A stretch of 64,000 bases of DNA, taken from positions 51,674-115,673 of the forward strand of contig DRGL01000043.1 of the NCBI GenBank assembly GCA_011050085.1, given 5' to 3'. Within the stretch, counting starts at the first letter, position 1. Each line of letters begins with the position of its first letter. A program made the translations under genes and the position numbers. Of this stretch, positions 26,424 through 35,387 are shown in pieces. Below the pieces are notes generated by a model. That model was given only the letters and a program-made list of their open reading frames with translations, had not been told where the DNA came from and searched no databases. The DNA comes from Pricia antarctica. GTDB lineage: Bacteria; Bacteroidota; Bacteroidia; Flavobacteriales; Flavobacteriaceae.

Positions 26424-28961
26424 ATGCGTCATTTTTTGATGTGTCTGCTAGGAACGATATTCCTTCTTAATACAATCAACGCCCAAAAACCCATTCAGCC
26501 CTCTTCCTCCGAAATTTACCACTCCCTACAAAAATTGAATTTTTTGGGTTCTGCGTTGTACGTTGCTGCACATCCCGATGATGAAAACACACGGCTTATT
26601 TCGTATTTGTCAAATGGGGTTCATGCACGTACAGGGTATTTATCCCTGACAAGAGGCGACGGGGGACAAAATCTGATCGGACCGGAACTGAGAGAGCTTT
26701 TGGGGGTGTTGCGTACCGAGGAACTATTGGCCGCTAGACGAGTCGACGGGGGTGAGCAATTCTTTACGAGGGCCAACGATTTTGGATACTCTAAAAATCC
26801 AGTGGAGACTTTGGAAATATGGAACGAGGAAGCTGTTTTGGGCGACGTCGTATGGGCGATACGCAATTTTAAGCCAGACGTCATTATTAACCGTTTCGAC
26901 CATCGGAGTCCAGGCACCACACATGGTCATCATACCTCATCTGCCATGTTGAGCGTAGAGGCCTTTGACATGGTCGGCGATACGTCTGCTTACCCCAATC
27001 AATTGAAACTAACCGAAACATGGCAGCCCAAAAGGCTTTTTTTCAATACCTCTTGGTGGTTTTACGGCAGCGAAGAGAAATTCGAGGAAGCGGACAAATC
27101 GAAGATGCTCGATTTGGATGTAGGTAGCTATTACCCCGTTTTAGGAACATCAAATAATGAAATTGCCGCCTTGGCGAGCAGTCAACATTTATCCCAAGGC
27201 TTTGGTCGGATTTCCGAACGTGGGACCCAAGAGGAATATATTGAATTGTTAAAAGGGGATATGCCTACAAATACTTCCGATATCTTCGAGGGTATCGATA
27301 CCTCTTGGTCGCGGATCGATGGTGGTAAAGCTATCGGCGATATTTTATATGAGGTTCAGAAAAATTTTGACTTTGAAAATCCCTCAAAACATCTTCCAAA
27401 ACTTTTACAAGCTTTTGAGCTTCTTCAGAATGTAAAAGAGGCCCATTGGAAAAAGATTAAAACTGAAGAACTGAAAAATCTGATTACCAATTTAGCTGGG
27501 CTTTACCTCGAAGCATCCTCTGAATCTGCATCAACGAATCCCGGTGGGCAAGTTACAGTATCGATCGAAGCATTAAACCGTAGCGAGGTCGAAATGCAGT
27601 TGAAATCAATCAAGATTTCAGGTGCCCAATCCGAATTGAATCCGAACATTCTATTGAAAAACAATCAAAAAGAGAATTTTGAGCTTGAGTTAAAGGTTCC
27701 CTCCAACACACCATATACGAGTCCGTATTGGCTTACCGAAAAAGGAACTTTGGGTATGTATAAGGTTACCGATCAATCCCTAATCGGTAAACCCGAGACT
27801 CCCAGAGCGTTTACCGCGGCATTCGAAATTGATTTCGGCGGTACTGTTGTCTCCTTTGAAAAACCAATATTATTCCATTATTCAAAGCCAGAAAAAGGAG
27901 AACTGTATCAACCTTTTGAGGTACTGCCTATGGCCACGGCAAGTTTTTCGGACAAGGTATTGATTTTTGCGGATGGAAAATCGAAACGCATTCCGGTAAC
28001 CGTCAAAGCTCACGCAGACAATCTCAAAGGCGAGGTTCAATTGCAGCATTCAGAAAACTGGAAAGTGGAAAAAGATACCCAAACTTTTGAAATTGCAAAC
28101 AAAGGAGATGAGCTGACCCTAATCTTTAATTTAACTCCGCCCGATGATGAGGATGAAAACTTTATTTCACCAATTTTAAAGATAATGGGTAGAAGCATTA
28201 CAAAAGAATTGATTCCTATCGCTTACGACCATATTCCAATGCAGTCGGTTCTATTACCGTCCGAAGCGAAGGTGGTGCGGCTCAACATTAAAAAAATGGG
28301 TGAGCAAATCGGATATATTTCTGGAGCGGGCGATGAAATACCGGAAAGTTTACGTCAGATAGGGTATGTGGTAAACTCAATTTCACCTTCGAATATTTCG
28401 GCCACTACTTTGGATAGGTATGATGCGGTTGTCGTGGGTATCCGCGCCTATAACGTTGCGCCAGAGCTAAAATTCAAACAGCGTTTTTTAATGGATTACG
28501 TCAAAAAAGGAGGTACGCTTGTGGTGCAATATAACACGGCAGGCAGACGTGACGAAGCCTTTGAAAATATTGCGCCTTATCCCTTGACCCTATCAAGTGA
28601 CCGCGTAACCGATGAAAATTCAGAAGTAAACATTTTAGCAAAAGACCATTCACTTACGAATTTTCCCAATCCAATTTCAGCATCGGATTTTGAAGGTTGG
28701 GTGCAGGAGCGCGGCCTATATTTTCCCGATCAATGGTCGCAAGAATTCACTCCTATTTTGGGAATGAAAGATAAAGGCGAATCCGAAAAAAAAGGAAGTC
28801 TTTTGATTGCCCGTTATGGAGAAGGAAATTACATCTATACCGGTCTTAGCTTTTTTAGGGAACTACCGGCCGGTGTGCCAGGTGCCTATAAACTGTTCGC
28901 CAATATGGTATCTGTAGGAAAAGATACTAAAAAAGATAAAAAACAAGAGGTTAAAGGATGA
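26424..28961 (+). CDS. Large secreted PIG-L family deacetylase
   Basis: 845 residues from ATG 26424, which gives a proper signal peptide (MRHFLMCLLGTIFLLNTINA); the open frame reaches back to 26367. The N-terminal third is a PIG-L/LmbE zinc deacetylase with AAHPDDENTRLI (His50) and DHRSPGTTHGHHTS. The remaining 550 residues contain a beta-rich region and a C-terminal flavodoxin-like region (YDAVVVGIRAYNVAPELK, KKGGTLVVQYNTAG) resembling a glutamine-amidotransferase-like fold without an obvious catalytic Cys. It likely removes N-acetyl groups from an exported sugar substrate. Its stop overlaps the next small gene (ATGA), and the symporter follows, suggesting deacetylation coupled to uptake. 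Confidence 0.88.
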   Translation: MRHFLMCLLGTIFLLNTINAQKPIQPSSSEIYHSLQKLNFLGSALYVAAHPDDENTRLISYLSNGVHARTGYLSLTRGDGGQNLIGPELRELLGVLRTEELLAARRVDGGEQFFTRANDFGYSKNPVETLEIWNEEAVLGDVVWAIRNFKPDVIINRFDHRSPGTTHGHHTSSAMLSVEAFDMVGDTSAYPNQLKLTETWQPKRLFFNTSWWFYGSEEKFEEADKSKMLDLDVGSYYPVLGTSNNEIAALASSQHLSQGFGRISERGTQEEYIELLKGDMPTNTSDIFEGIDTSWSRIDGGKAIGDILYEVQKNFDFENPSKHLPKLLQAFELLQNVKEAHWKKIKTEELKNLITNLAGLYLEASSESASTNPGGQVTVSIEALNRSEVEMQLKSIKISGAQSELNPNILLKNNQKENFELELKVPSNTPYTSPYWLTEKGTLGMYKVTDQSLIGKPETPRAFTAAFEIDFGGTVVSFEKPILFHYSKPEKGELYQPFEVLPMATASFSDKVLIFADGKSKRIPVTVKAHADNLKGEVQLQHSENWKVEKDTQTFEIANKGDELTLIFNLTPPDDEDENFISPILKIMGRSITKELIPIAYDHIPMQSVLLPSEAKVVRLNIKKMGEQIGYISGAGDEIPESLRQIGYVVNSISPSNISATTLDRYDAVVVGIRAYNVAPELKFKQRFLMDYVKKGGTLVVQYNTAGRRDEAFENIAPYPLTLSSDRVTDENSEVNILAKDHSLTNFPNPISASDFEGWVQERGLYFPDQWSQEFTPILGMKDKGESEKKGSLLIARYGEGNYIYTGLSFFRELPAGVPGAYKLFANMVSVGKDTKKDKKQEVKG

Positions 28962-29065
28962 AAACGCTCGAGAAATTTGATTGGAAAAAGGAATATACCT
29001 TAGTGCTCGTACTGAATATCATATACATACTTATCTTCAGTTACATAATGACAGCTTTTACCTAA
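28958..29065 (+). CDS. 35-residue single-pass membrane peptide
   Basis: A short frame starting at ATG 28958 and ending at TAA 29063-29065. It begins MKTLEKFDWKKEYTLVLVLN and continues as a hydrophobic helix rich in Ile, Leu and Tyr to the end (residues 13-34). The N-terminus is charged, consistent with a cytoplasmic side. It overlaps the stop of the PIG-L gene by four bases and ends one base before the symporter ATG, so coupling on both sides is nearly certain. No known family is recognised. It may be a small accessory subunit of the symporter, as such peptides are for some solute carriers. Confidence 0.7.
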   Translation: MKTLEKFDWKKEYTLVLVLNIIYILIFSYIMTAFT

Positions 29066-29066
29066 T

Positions 29067-30800
29067 ATGAGCACGATCGATTGGATTATATTATCTAGTA
29101 CCTTGCTATTCATAGTTACCTACGGAGTGTGGAAAACTCGCGGAAGTAAAAATGTCGATGACTACGTTGGTGGCGGTAAAGATGCAAAGTGGTGGACCAT
29201 CGGATTATCAGTAATGGCTACCCAGGCCAGTGCCATAACCTTTTTGTCGACCCCCGGACAAGCCTTTCATGACGGTATGGGCTTTGTACAATTCTATTTC
29301 GGCCTGCCCTTGGCGATGGTTATTATCTGCTTGGTATTTGTGCCGTTATACCATCGGTTAAAAGTCTATACCGCCTATGAATTTTTAGAAGGTCGATTCG
29401 ACCTGAAAACCCGTTCTTTAACGGCCATTCTTTTCTTGATACAAAGAGGTCTCGCGGCAGGAATCACGATTTTCGCACCATCTATTATCTTATCGGCAGT
29501 TTTGGGATGGGATTTGCGCACTTTGAATGTCATCATAGGGGTATTGGTCATCATTTATACGGTATCTGGTGGTACAAAAGCGGTGAGCGTGACCCAGAAA
29601 CAACAGATGTTCATCATCATGACTGGCATGTTCGTGACCTTCTTTTATATTTTAGGGTATCTCCCAGCGGATATCGATTTTAGCAAGGCCCTAAAAATTG
29701 CCGGTGCCAGCAATAAGTTGCAAATTCTTGATTTTAGTTTCGATACCAGCAGTCGGTATACTTTTTGGAGCGGAATAACCGGCGGTCTTTTTTTGGCCTT
29801 GGCCTATTTTGGAACAGATCAAAGTCAAGTGCAACGTTACCTTTCTGGAAAATCCCTTCGCGAAAGTCAATTGGGACTAATATTCAACGGTATTTTTAAG
29901 ATTCCGATGCAGTTTTTTATTCTTTTGGTGGGTGTCATGGTATTCGTTTTCTACCAGTACAATCCCTCGCCACTGAATTTTAATCCTTCAGCTACAAACG
30001 CGGTAATGGAATCTGTTTATGCCAAAGATTACGAGATACTGCAAGAGGGACAGGCAAAATTGGAAGAGGAAAAGAAAATGGCCCAGAACAAATTTTCTGC
30101 GGCCCTTGAGCTAAAGGAATATACCGCTGTCGAAGAAGCCAAACAGCAGATTATTGCCCTTAATAAAAAGGACAGTACAAACAGGGCAGCTGCGAAAGCC
30201 TTAATTTCACAAGCAGATAGCGTTGTCGAGACTAACGATAAAGACTACGTTTTCATCCATTTTATTCTGAACAATCTGCCTACCGGTCTCATCGGGTTAT
30301 TGCTCGCAGTCATACTCTCCGCCGCCATGTCTTCAACGGCTTCAGAACTGAACGCGCTAGGTACCATTACCGCACTGGATCTGTACAAACGAAATAAAAA
30401 AGGGTCATTTACCGAGCGTCACTACGTATTGGCCACCAAAGGTTTTACGCTACTTTGGGGTATTGTAGCTATTGGAATAGCCAGCATTGCCAATCTATTC
30501 GACAACTTGATTCAATTGGTAAACATTATCGGATCTATCTTTTACGGTAACGTACTGGGAATATTTCTTTTGGCGCTGTTCTTTAAATTTGTCAAAGGAA
30601 ATGCCGTTTTCTTTGCTGCAATACTCACCCAGTTGATAGTTTTTGTATTGTTTTATACACTTATATTCAACTTTCCCGAAGGTGAAGAAAAACTTGGCTA
30701 TTTATGGCTCAACTTCATCGGGTCGGGATTGGTTATTCTCATCGCATCGGCCTTTGAAGGGTTTGATAGATTGCTAAAGAACCCTCCCGTGGGAAATTAA
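29067..30800 (+). CDS. Sodium:solute symporter (SSS family)
   Basis: A 577-residue inner-membrane transporter with about 13 hydrophobic helices. Typical SSS features are the N-terminal DDYVGGGKDAKWWTIGLSVM segment, ATQASAITFLSTPG, and the LAVILSAAMSSTASELNALG helix with the sodium-site serines. A charged coiled-coil insert of about 75 residues (about 316-390, including KLEEEKKMAQNKF) interrupts the helices and lengthens the protein beyond the usual 500 residues. It is the last gene of the PIG-L operon, so its substrate may be the deacetylated product. Its C-terminal segment is the part repeated as a remnant near 40680-40766. Confidence 0.9.
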   Translation: MSTIDWIILSSTLLFIVTYGVWKTRGSKNVDDYVGGGKDAKWWTIGLSVMATQASAITFLSTPGQAFHDGMGFVQFYFGLPLAMVIICLVFVPLYHRLKVYTAYEFLEGRFDLKTRSLTAILFLIQRGLAAGITIFAPSIILSAVLGWDLRTLNVIIGVLVIIYTVSGGTKAVSVTQKQQMFIIMTGMFVTFFYILGYLPADIDFSKALKIAGASNKLQILDFSFDTSSRYTFWSGITGGLFLALAYFGTDQSQVQRYLSGKSLRESQLGLIFNGIFKIPMQFFILLVGVMVFVFYQYNPSPLNFNPSATNAVMESVYAKDYEILQEGQAKLEEEKKMAQNKFSAALELKEYTAVEEAKQQIIALNKKDSTNRAAAKALISQADSVVETNDKDYVFIHFILNNLPTGLIGLLLAVILSAAMSSTASELNALGTITALDLYKRNKKGSFTERHYVLATKGFTLLWGIVAIGIASIANLFDNLIQLVNIIGSIFYGNVLGIFLLALFFKFVKGNAVFFAAILTQLIVFVLFYTLIFNFPEGEEKLGYLWLNFIGSGLVILIASAFEGFDRLLKNPPVGN

Positions 30801-31058
30801 AAAGACTTCTATAACAAATTTCGAATTCAATAGTTAGGGTTGCCCTTTCGGTGCTCGAAAACCGAACTCTATCGTTTCTTCAAACTGTTCAGCGCTCGAT
30901 TCTCAATTATTTTGTAGTATAATCCAAAAAACTAGAGGAACCATTCTTAAGCTCAATTAGAAATAATAGCTGGGAATGTTAGGCGATAGTTCTTTATTCG
31001 CTCCCATTTAGTTTCGCGATTAGATAGCAATAAGATCATGAGATCCCTAGCCCCCTGA
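30801..31058. repeat. Copy 1 of the duplicated LacI-upstream region
   Basis: About 258 bases with no gene. Its right half (from about 30935) aligns closely with 40905-41027: shared blocks include CTGGGAATGTTAG, CGATAGTTCT, CGCTCCCATTTAGTTTCG and ATCCCTAGCCCCCTGA. The left half is more weakly similar. A six-codon frame (MRSLAP, stop) ends directly before the decayed LacI start, as in the intact copy. This is the promoter and leader region of the dead regulator. Confidence 0.75.
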
Positions 31059-32088
31059 CTGACAACAAAAAAAATTACTATTAAGGATATCGCCAAGCTA
31101 GCGGGGTTATCTAAGGGAACAATAAATCGGGTATTGCACAACAGGGGAAAGGTTTCTAAAAAAGCCCATGATAAGGTAGATAGCATTCATTGGTAAATCG
31201 ACTATCAGCAAAATCCAATGACAAGAAGTTAAGAGAAAATAAAGTTTACAAAATCTGTGTCCTGATTCCGGACATGGAGATCGATCCGTATTGGATACCT
31301 GCGCACGAAGGAATTCATGAAGCGGCGAACCAGTATAAGTCTTTTGGTATTGTTATGGAGCAATACAATTATCATCCGAAACAAAAGAACTCCTTTATCT
31401 AAAAATCACAAAAAGCCTTGGCCTCTTCTCCCGACGTTTATTATTGGCGCCATTGTTTCAAAAAGAATCACTGCAAACGCAAGCCGAGTGTAGTGAAAAA
31501 ATGTTGGAGTGGCATTTTTCAATAATTATTTGAACACGCTTAGTGATGAGCTGCTTATCGGTCAAGATCTATCACAAAGTGGCAGCGTAGCTGCGGGTCT
31601 TATCCATAAGACAACTAATGATACTACTGAAGTTGACATAATCCATATTTATTGGGAACTTTATATGCAGCTGAAAGAGATTTGCTTTAAAACATATTAC
31701 AATGACCAAATGCATAACAAAATACAATTATACGCAAAGAGGTTCAATACTTGAGATGTCGCACTTTTCGAAAAAAACTTTTCCGATTACTTAATTAAAC
31801 ATCCGTCGGCACTTTTCATTACCAACTCGAAGGTTTATACCAAGGTACAGATACTTCGAGATTAAAGCTTTAAAGATATTCTAATTGGTTACGACCTATT
31901 ATAGCAGAATATTAACTATTTAAAAGCTGGTAAAATTGACTTTTAAATCCACCAAATATCAAAAAACCCGGCCTATCTAGGCATAAATTACTTTGCCGAA
32001 TTCCTTCTTTTCGGTAAAAAATATTCAATAAAAATTTTTACCAATTGTTATTATTAGCGCGGAAAATGTAGATTACTATATAAATTAG
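31059..32088 (+). pseudogene. Decayed LacI-family regulator, copy of the intact gene at 41028
   Basis: The region aligns along its whole length to the intact LacI gene, with roughly 85-90 percent identity by eye in the first half and less in the second. The ATG has become CTG (31059). An in-frame TAA appears where the intact gene encodes KEIDY (about 31197). A T is lost near 31229, shifting the frame just after the hinge-helix codons. A TAA replaces a Gln codon near 31401. Another base is lost near 31431, and more stops follow. Stretches still readable include VYKICVLIPDMEIDPYWIPA. Expression of a functional repressor is not credible. It is the regulator of the SusC gene that follows. Confidence 0.93.
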
Positions 32089-32158
32089 AATCAAATTGAT
32101 TTTATCATAAAAAAAAGTATATAAATATTATAAAATTGATAGACAACAATTTAGTTTA

Positions 32159-32178
32159 AAATGTGTTCGAACACATTT
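32159..32178. promoter_or_regulatory. LacI-family palindromic operator upstream of SusC-1
   Basis: A perfect 20-base palindrome with core TGTGTTCGAACACA flanked by A and T runs. The central CG is the hallmark of LacI-family operators, where hinge-helix leucines intercalate. The same core occurs at 42141-42154 before the second SusC gene. It ends 13 bases before the -33 element, upstream of the promoter rather than over it. Confidence 0.85.
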
Positions 32179-32191
32179 CCATTTGTCAACC

Positions 32192-32221
32192 TTGCAAAGT
32201 TAGAAAAATTGTTTAATTTCA
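32192..32221 (+). promoter_or_regulatory. Promoter of the SusC-1/SusD-1 operon
   Basis: TTG at 32192-32194 and TAATTTCA at 32214-32221 are 19 bases apart, a slightly degenerate form of the TTTG/TAnnTTTG consensus. The same pair with the same 19-base spacing is conserved before the second SusC gene although surrounding bases differ, which argues for function. The expected leader is about 40 bases. Confidence 0.65.
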
Positions 32222-32270
32222 CATTTAATTAAGATTTCCTTTAACTAACTTTTCCTCAAAACTACCTATT

Positions 32271-35200
32271 ATGATAAGAAAATTTTCATTATTTCTTTTA
32301 TTAGTACTGGGCTCATTTTCGTTGGTGGCACAAAATGATTTGGTATCAGGTGTTATTACCAGTGCAGAAGACGGAGCACCATTACCAGGTGTAAATGTTC
32401 TCGTACAGGGCTCTACAACTGGCACTCAAACTGATTTCGATGGAAACTATCAGATTGAGGCCAATGAGGCCGACATCCTGGTATTTTCCTATATAGGTAC
32501 TAAAACACAAAGCATACCGGTCGGCCCCTCTAGCACAATTGATGTTGTACTTGTGGCAGATGCCAATGAATTGGATGAGGTAGTCGTAACAGCATTGGGC
32601 ATTCAAAGACAAAAGAAATCTCTTTCCTATTCCACACAGAGCGTTGATACCGAGGAATTGACCAAAGCGAGATCCTTAAACGTTGTTAACGGATTAAGCG
32701 GTAAGGTCGCTGGTCTTTCCGTAACATCAGGTTCTTCAGGTGTAGGATCATCATCAAAAGTACTACTTAGGGGTAACCGCTCGATTAACGGTAGTAGCCA
32801 ACCACTTTATGTTGTCGATGGAATTTTGCTTAATGGAGATATTTCAAATATCAGTCCTGATGATATTCAGGACATTTCGGTTCTTAAAGGAGCCAACGCA
32901 GCAGCCTTGTACGGTAGCCGCGCAAACAACGGTGCTATCATAGTTACCACAAAATCCGGAAAAGGATCCAAAGAAGGGGTTTCTACCTCTCTTGGTTTTA
33001 CTTCGACCTTTGCCGATCCCATCTTTTTATTGGAATATCAAAATGAATTTGGCCAAGGTTCTGCCGGAAGTTATGCTCCTGCAGCTACAACCTCATGGGG
33101 TCCCAGATTCGATGGAAGTCAAGTCGCCCATTGGAGCAATAACCCTGATTACCCCTTATTCGGTCAAACCTATGCGTATGAGGCACAGCCAAATAACGTC
33201 GAGGATCTTTTCCGTTTAGGTCATGAATTGGCTACAAATCTTTCGGTTAACATAAATAGCGAAAAATCAAATGTATTTCTGGGGTACACCTTTACCGATG
33301 CCGGAGGAATTATTCCCGGAAACGATTTAAATCGACACAGTCTTTCAGCCAGGGTAAACTCGAATGTGACCGATAAATTAATGGTGGATGCCAAGATTAA
33401 CTATATTCGAGATGATTTCGCGAATGTTCTTACTACAGGGGAAGCTTTTGACAACCCTTTACGATATTCTTATATTTTACCCAGAAATATTAGAACCGAA
33501 GATCTTGAAAACTATCAGTTCCGAAATGCGGACAACAAACTTAGGCAACACTACTTTCTTCCGCAGTTCAATGGTGGCGGAAACCCGTATTGGTCCATTA
33601 ACAACGTAATTCATCCACGCTTAAATGAGCGGGTACTAGGCTTGCTTTCTTTAAAATACCAATTTACAGATGCATTTTCTATTATGGGTCGATCTACGAT
33701 TGATCGCACCAGTACATCGGAAGATCAGAAATGGTTCAACGATACCTATACCGAGGCTCAGAACGGACGATATCAAAAAAGGGCCAGTAATTCTTTTGAT
33801 TGGAACACTGATGTGCTCTTGAATTTCAATAAAGACCTTTCGGAAAATTTTAGCATCGATATCAATGCCGGTGCCAATAACAGAACCTTCAGGTTCGATG
33901 AACTCACAGGAAACGGCGCCAATTTTACCATCGAGAATTTCTTTGCCTTGAGCAACACCTTAGACCCAACCGCAACCGAAAGATTTGATCGTTTTGAAGT
34001 GAATTCCGTATATGGTCTTGCCGAACTTTCCTTCAAGAATGCTATTTTTTTAAATGCTACCGCGAGAAACGATTGGAGCTCTACCTTGCCTGAAAATAAC
34101 CGCTCTTACTTTTATCCTTCTGTAGGTTTAACTGCGGTAATCAGCGATTTGGTAGAATTCGGGGAAGGATTTAATTTTCTGAAATTACGAGGTTCTTGGG
34201 CCGAAGTAGGGAACGATACCAACGCCTTTAGCCTTTTTAGAAGAGCCGATATTTTAAATGGAACTTTGAGACTTAATCCCAACGATCCTATTCCTGATTT
34301 AAGGCCGGAATCAACCATATCAACGGAATTCGGATTTGATACCCGTTTTTTCAACAACCGCCTGAGATTAGATTTCACCTACTACAAGACCAACACCTCT
34401 GATCAGATTTTTAGAACCCCTGCACCTTCCGGTTCAGGAATATCCTCTAAGTTCCAGAATGGTGGTGATATCCAAAACACGGGTGTTGAAATTGCCCTTG
34501 GTGCCACTTTATTTAATAATCCAGATTTTTCTTGGGATTTGGACTTGAATTTCTCAAAAAACCAGAGCGAGGTTCTGGAAATCACCTCCGGTTTTGATGA
34601 GCTAGTCGTAGGAAATGCCGATTTTATAAGGGAATACCGTTTGGTAAAAGGTCAGCCATTTGGCGATGTATATTCGAGAGGTTTTCTAAGGGATGACCAA
34701 GGCAGGGTACAAATTGATGCCAACGGCCTTCCATTGACTACCACCGGCCTTGATGTTTTGGTATCCAATTACAACCCCGATTGGTTGGGTGGTATCCGGA
34801 ATTCATTGACGTACAAAAACTTTAACTTCAGCGTGCTCGTAGATATTAGGCAAGGTGGTTCGGTAACTAGCTTCACAGAGGCTATATTGGCCCGTGACGG
34901 TCTATTGGATTATACGGTTGCAGGCCGTGACGGGAGTCTTGTTTTCGGAGAGAACATATTTGAGGGGGAAGCTGCCGTTCTTGAGGGAACCGATACCCCA
35001 AATAATTTGACTACAAACTCAGAAGCCTTCTGGAACCGTGTGGGGGGAAGAAACGCCCCAGTCGGGGAAGCTTTTAAACGTGATGCTTCCAACATCAGAG
35101 TACGCGAAATGGTTCTGGGCTATTCGGTACCGGATAAATTTTTGGAAAATAACTTTTTTACCTCAGCGAGTTTTTCCCTAGTTGGCAGAAACCTATTCTT

Positions 35201-35360
35201 CATTAGCAATAAAGCTGGTAATTTTGACCCTGAGACCCTTAGTAGTGTCTCTACCACATCAAATGCTACAGGAAATGGCGAAATTACTTCAGAGGGAACA
35301 GAGGCATTTGCGCCCCCTACCACTCGAACCATAGGCGTATCACTTAATTTTGGATTCTAA
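32271..35360 (+). CDS. SusC-family TonB-dependent outer-membrane transporter (module 1)
   Basis: A 1029-residue SusC/RagA protein. It has a signal peptide (IRKFSLFLLLVLGSFSLVAQ), then a carboxypeptidase-D-like domain (DGAPLPGVNVLVQGSTTGT and FSYIGTK) and a TonB-box region (ELDEVVVTALGI). The plug domain includes VLLRGNRSINGSSQPLYVVD and VLKGANAAALYGSRANNGAI, and a 22-strand-type barrel ends in an aromatic C-terminus (GVSLNFGF). It imports a nutrient bound by the SusD partner encoded 27 bases downstream. Compared with the second SusC (42252), the N-terminal domains are clearly similar but the barrel regions are strongly diverged, so the ligands may differ. No glycoside hydrolase is nearby to hint at a polysaccharide. 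Confidence 0.95.
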   Translation: MIRKFSLFLLLVLGSFSLVAQNDLVSGVITSAEDGAPLPGVNVLVQGSTTGTQTDFDGNYQIEANEADILVFSYIGTKTQSIPVGPSSTIDVVLVADANELDEVVVTALGIQRQKKSLSYSTQSVDTEELTKARSLNVVNGLSGKVAGLSVTSGSSGVGSSSKVLLRGNRSINGSSQPLYVVDGILLNGDISNISPDDIQDISVLKGANAAALYGSRANNGAIIVTTKSGKGSKEGVSTSLGFTSTFADPIFLLEYQNEFGQGSAGSYAPAATTSWGPRFDGSQVAHWSNNPDYPLFGQTYAYEAQPNNVEDLFRLGHELATNLSVNINSEKSNVFLGYTFTDAGGIIPGNDLNRHSLSARVNSNVTDKLMVDAKINYIRDDFANVLTTGEAFDNPLRYSYILPRNIRTEDLENYQFRNADNKLRQHYFLPQFNGGGNPYWSINNVIHPRLNERVLGLLSLKYQFTDAFSIMGRSTIDRTSTSEDQKWFNDTYTEAQNGRYQKRASNSFDWNTDVLLNFNKDLSENFSIDINAGANNRTFRFDELTGNGANFTIENFFALSNTLDPTATERFDRFEVNSVYGLAELSFKNAIFLNATARNDWSSTLPENNRSYFYPSVGLTAVISDLVEFGEGFNFLKLRGSWAEVGNDTNAFSLFRRADILNGTLRLNPNDPIPDLRPESTISTEFGFDTRFFNNRLRLDFTYYKTNTSDQIFRTPAPSGSGISSKFQNGGDIQNTGVEIALGATLFNNPDFSWDLDLNFSKNQSEVLEITSGFDELVVGNADFIREYRLVKGQPFGDVYSRGFLRDDQGRVQIDANGLPLTTTGLDVLVSNYNPDWLGGIRNSLTYKNFNFSVLVDIRQGGSVTSFTEAILARDGLLDYTVAGRDGSLVFGENIFEGEAAVLEGTDTPNNLTTNSEAFWNRVGGRNAPVGEAFKRDASNIRVREMVLGYSVPDKFLENNFFTSASFSLVGRNLFFISNKAGNFDPETLSSVSTTSNATGNGEITSEGTEAFAPPTTRTIGVSLNFGF

Positions 35361-35387
35361 CAAAATTGTAACTTTAAAAGTAAAAAA

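Noticed and set aside
26571..26590. PIG-L gene considered as a second bacillithiol BshB
   Set aside because: It is secreted, three times longer, and linked to a symporter; the cytoplasmic BshB1 at 17191 fits that role.
31190..31754. Two short frames (about 70 and 81 codons) that could be called small genes
   Set aside because: Both are pieces of the decayed LacI gene in shifted frames and align to the intact copy at 41028.
30801..32270. Possible insertion sequence causing the LacI duplication
   Set aside because: No transposase fragment, terminal inverted repeats or target duplication is visible around either copy.
33773..35332. Several minus-strand frames of 60-90 codons opposite SusC-1
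   Set aside because: They are rich in Ser, Leu and Lys as expected for antisense of a Gly/Asn/Asp-rich barrel protein, and none has an independent start context or neighbour.
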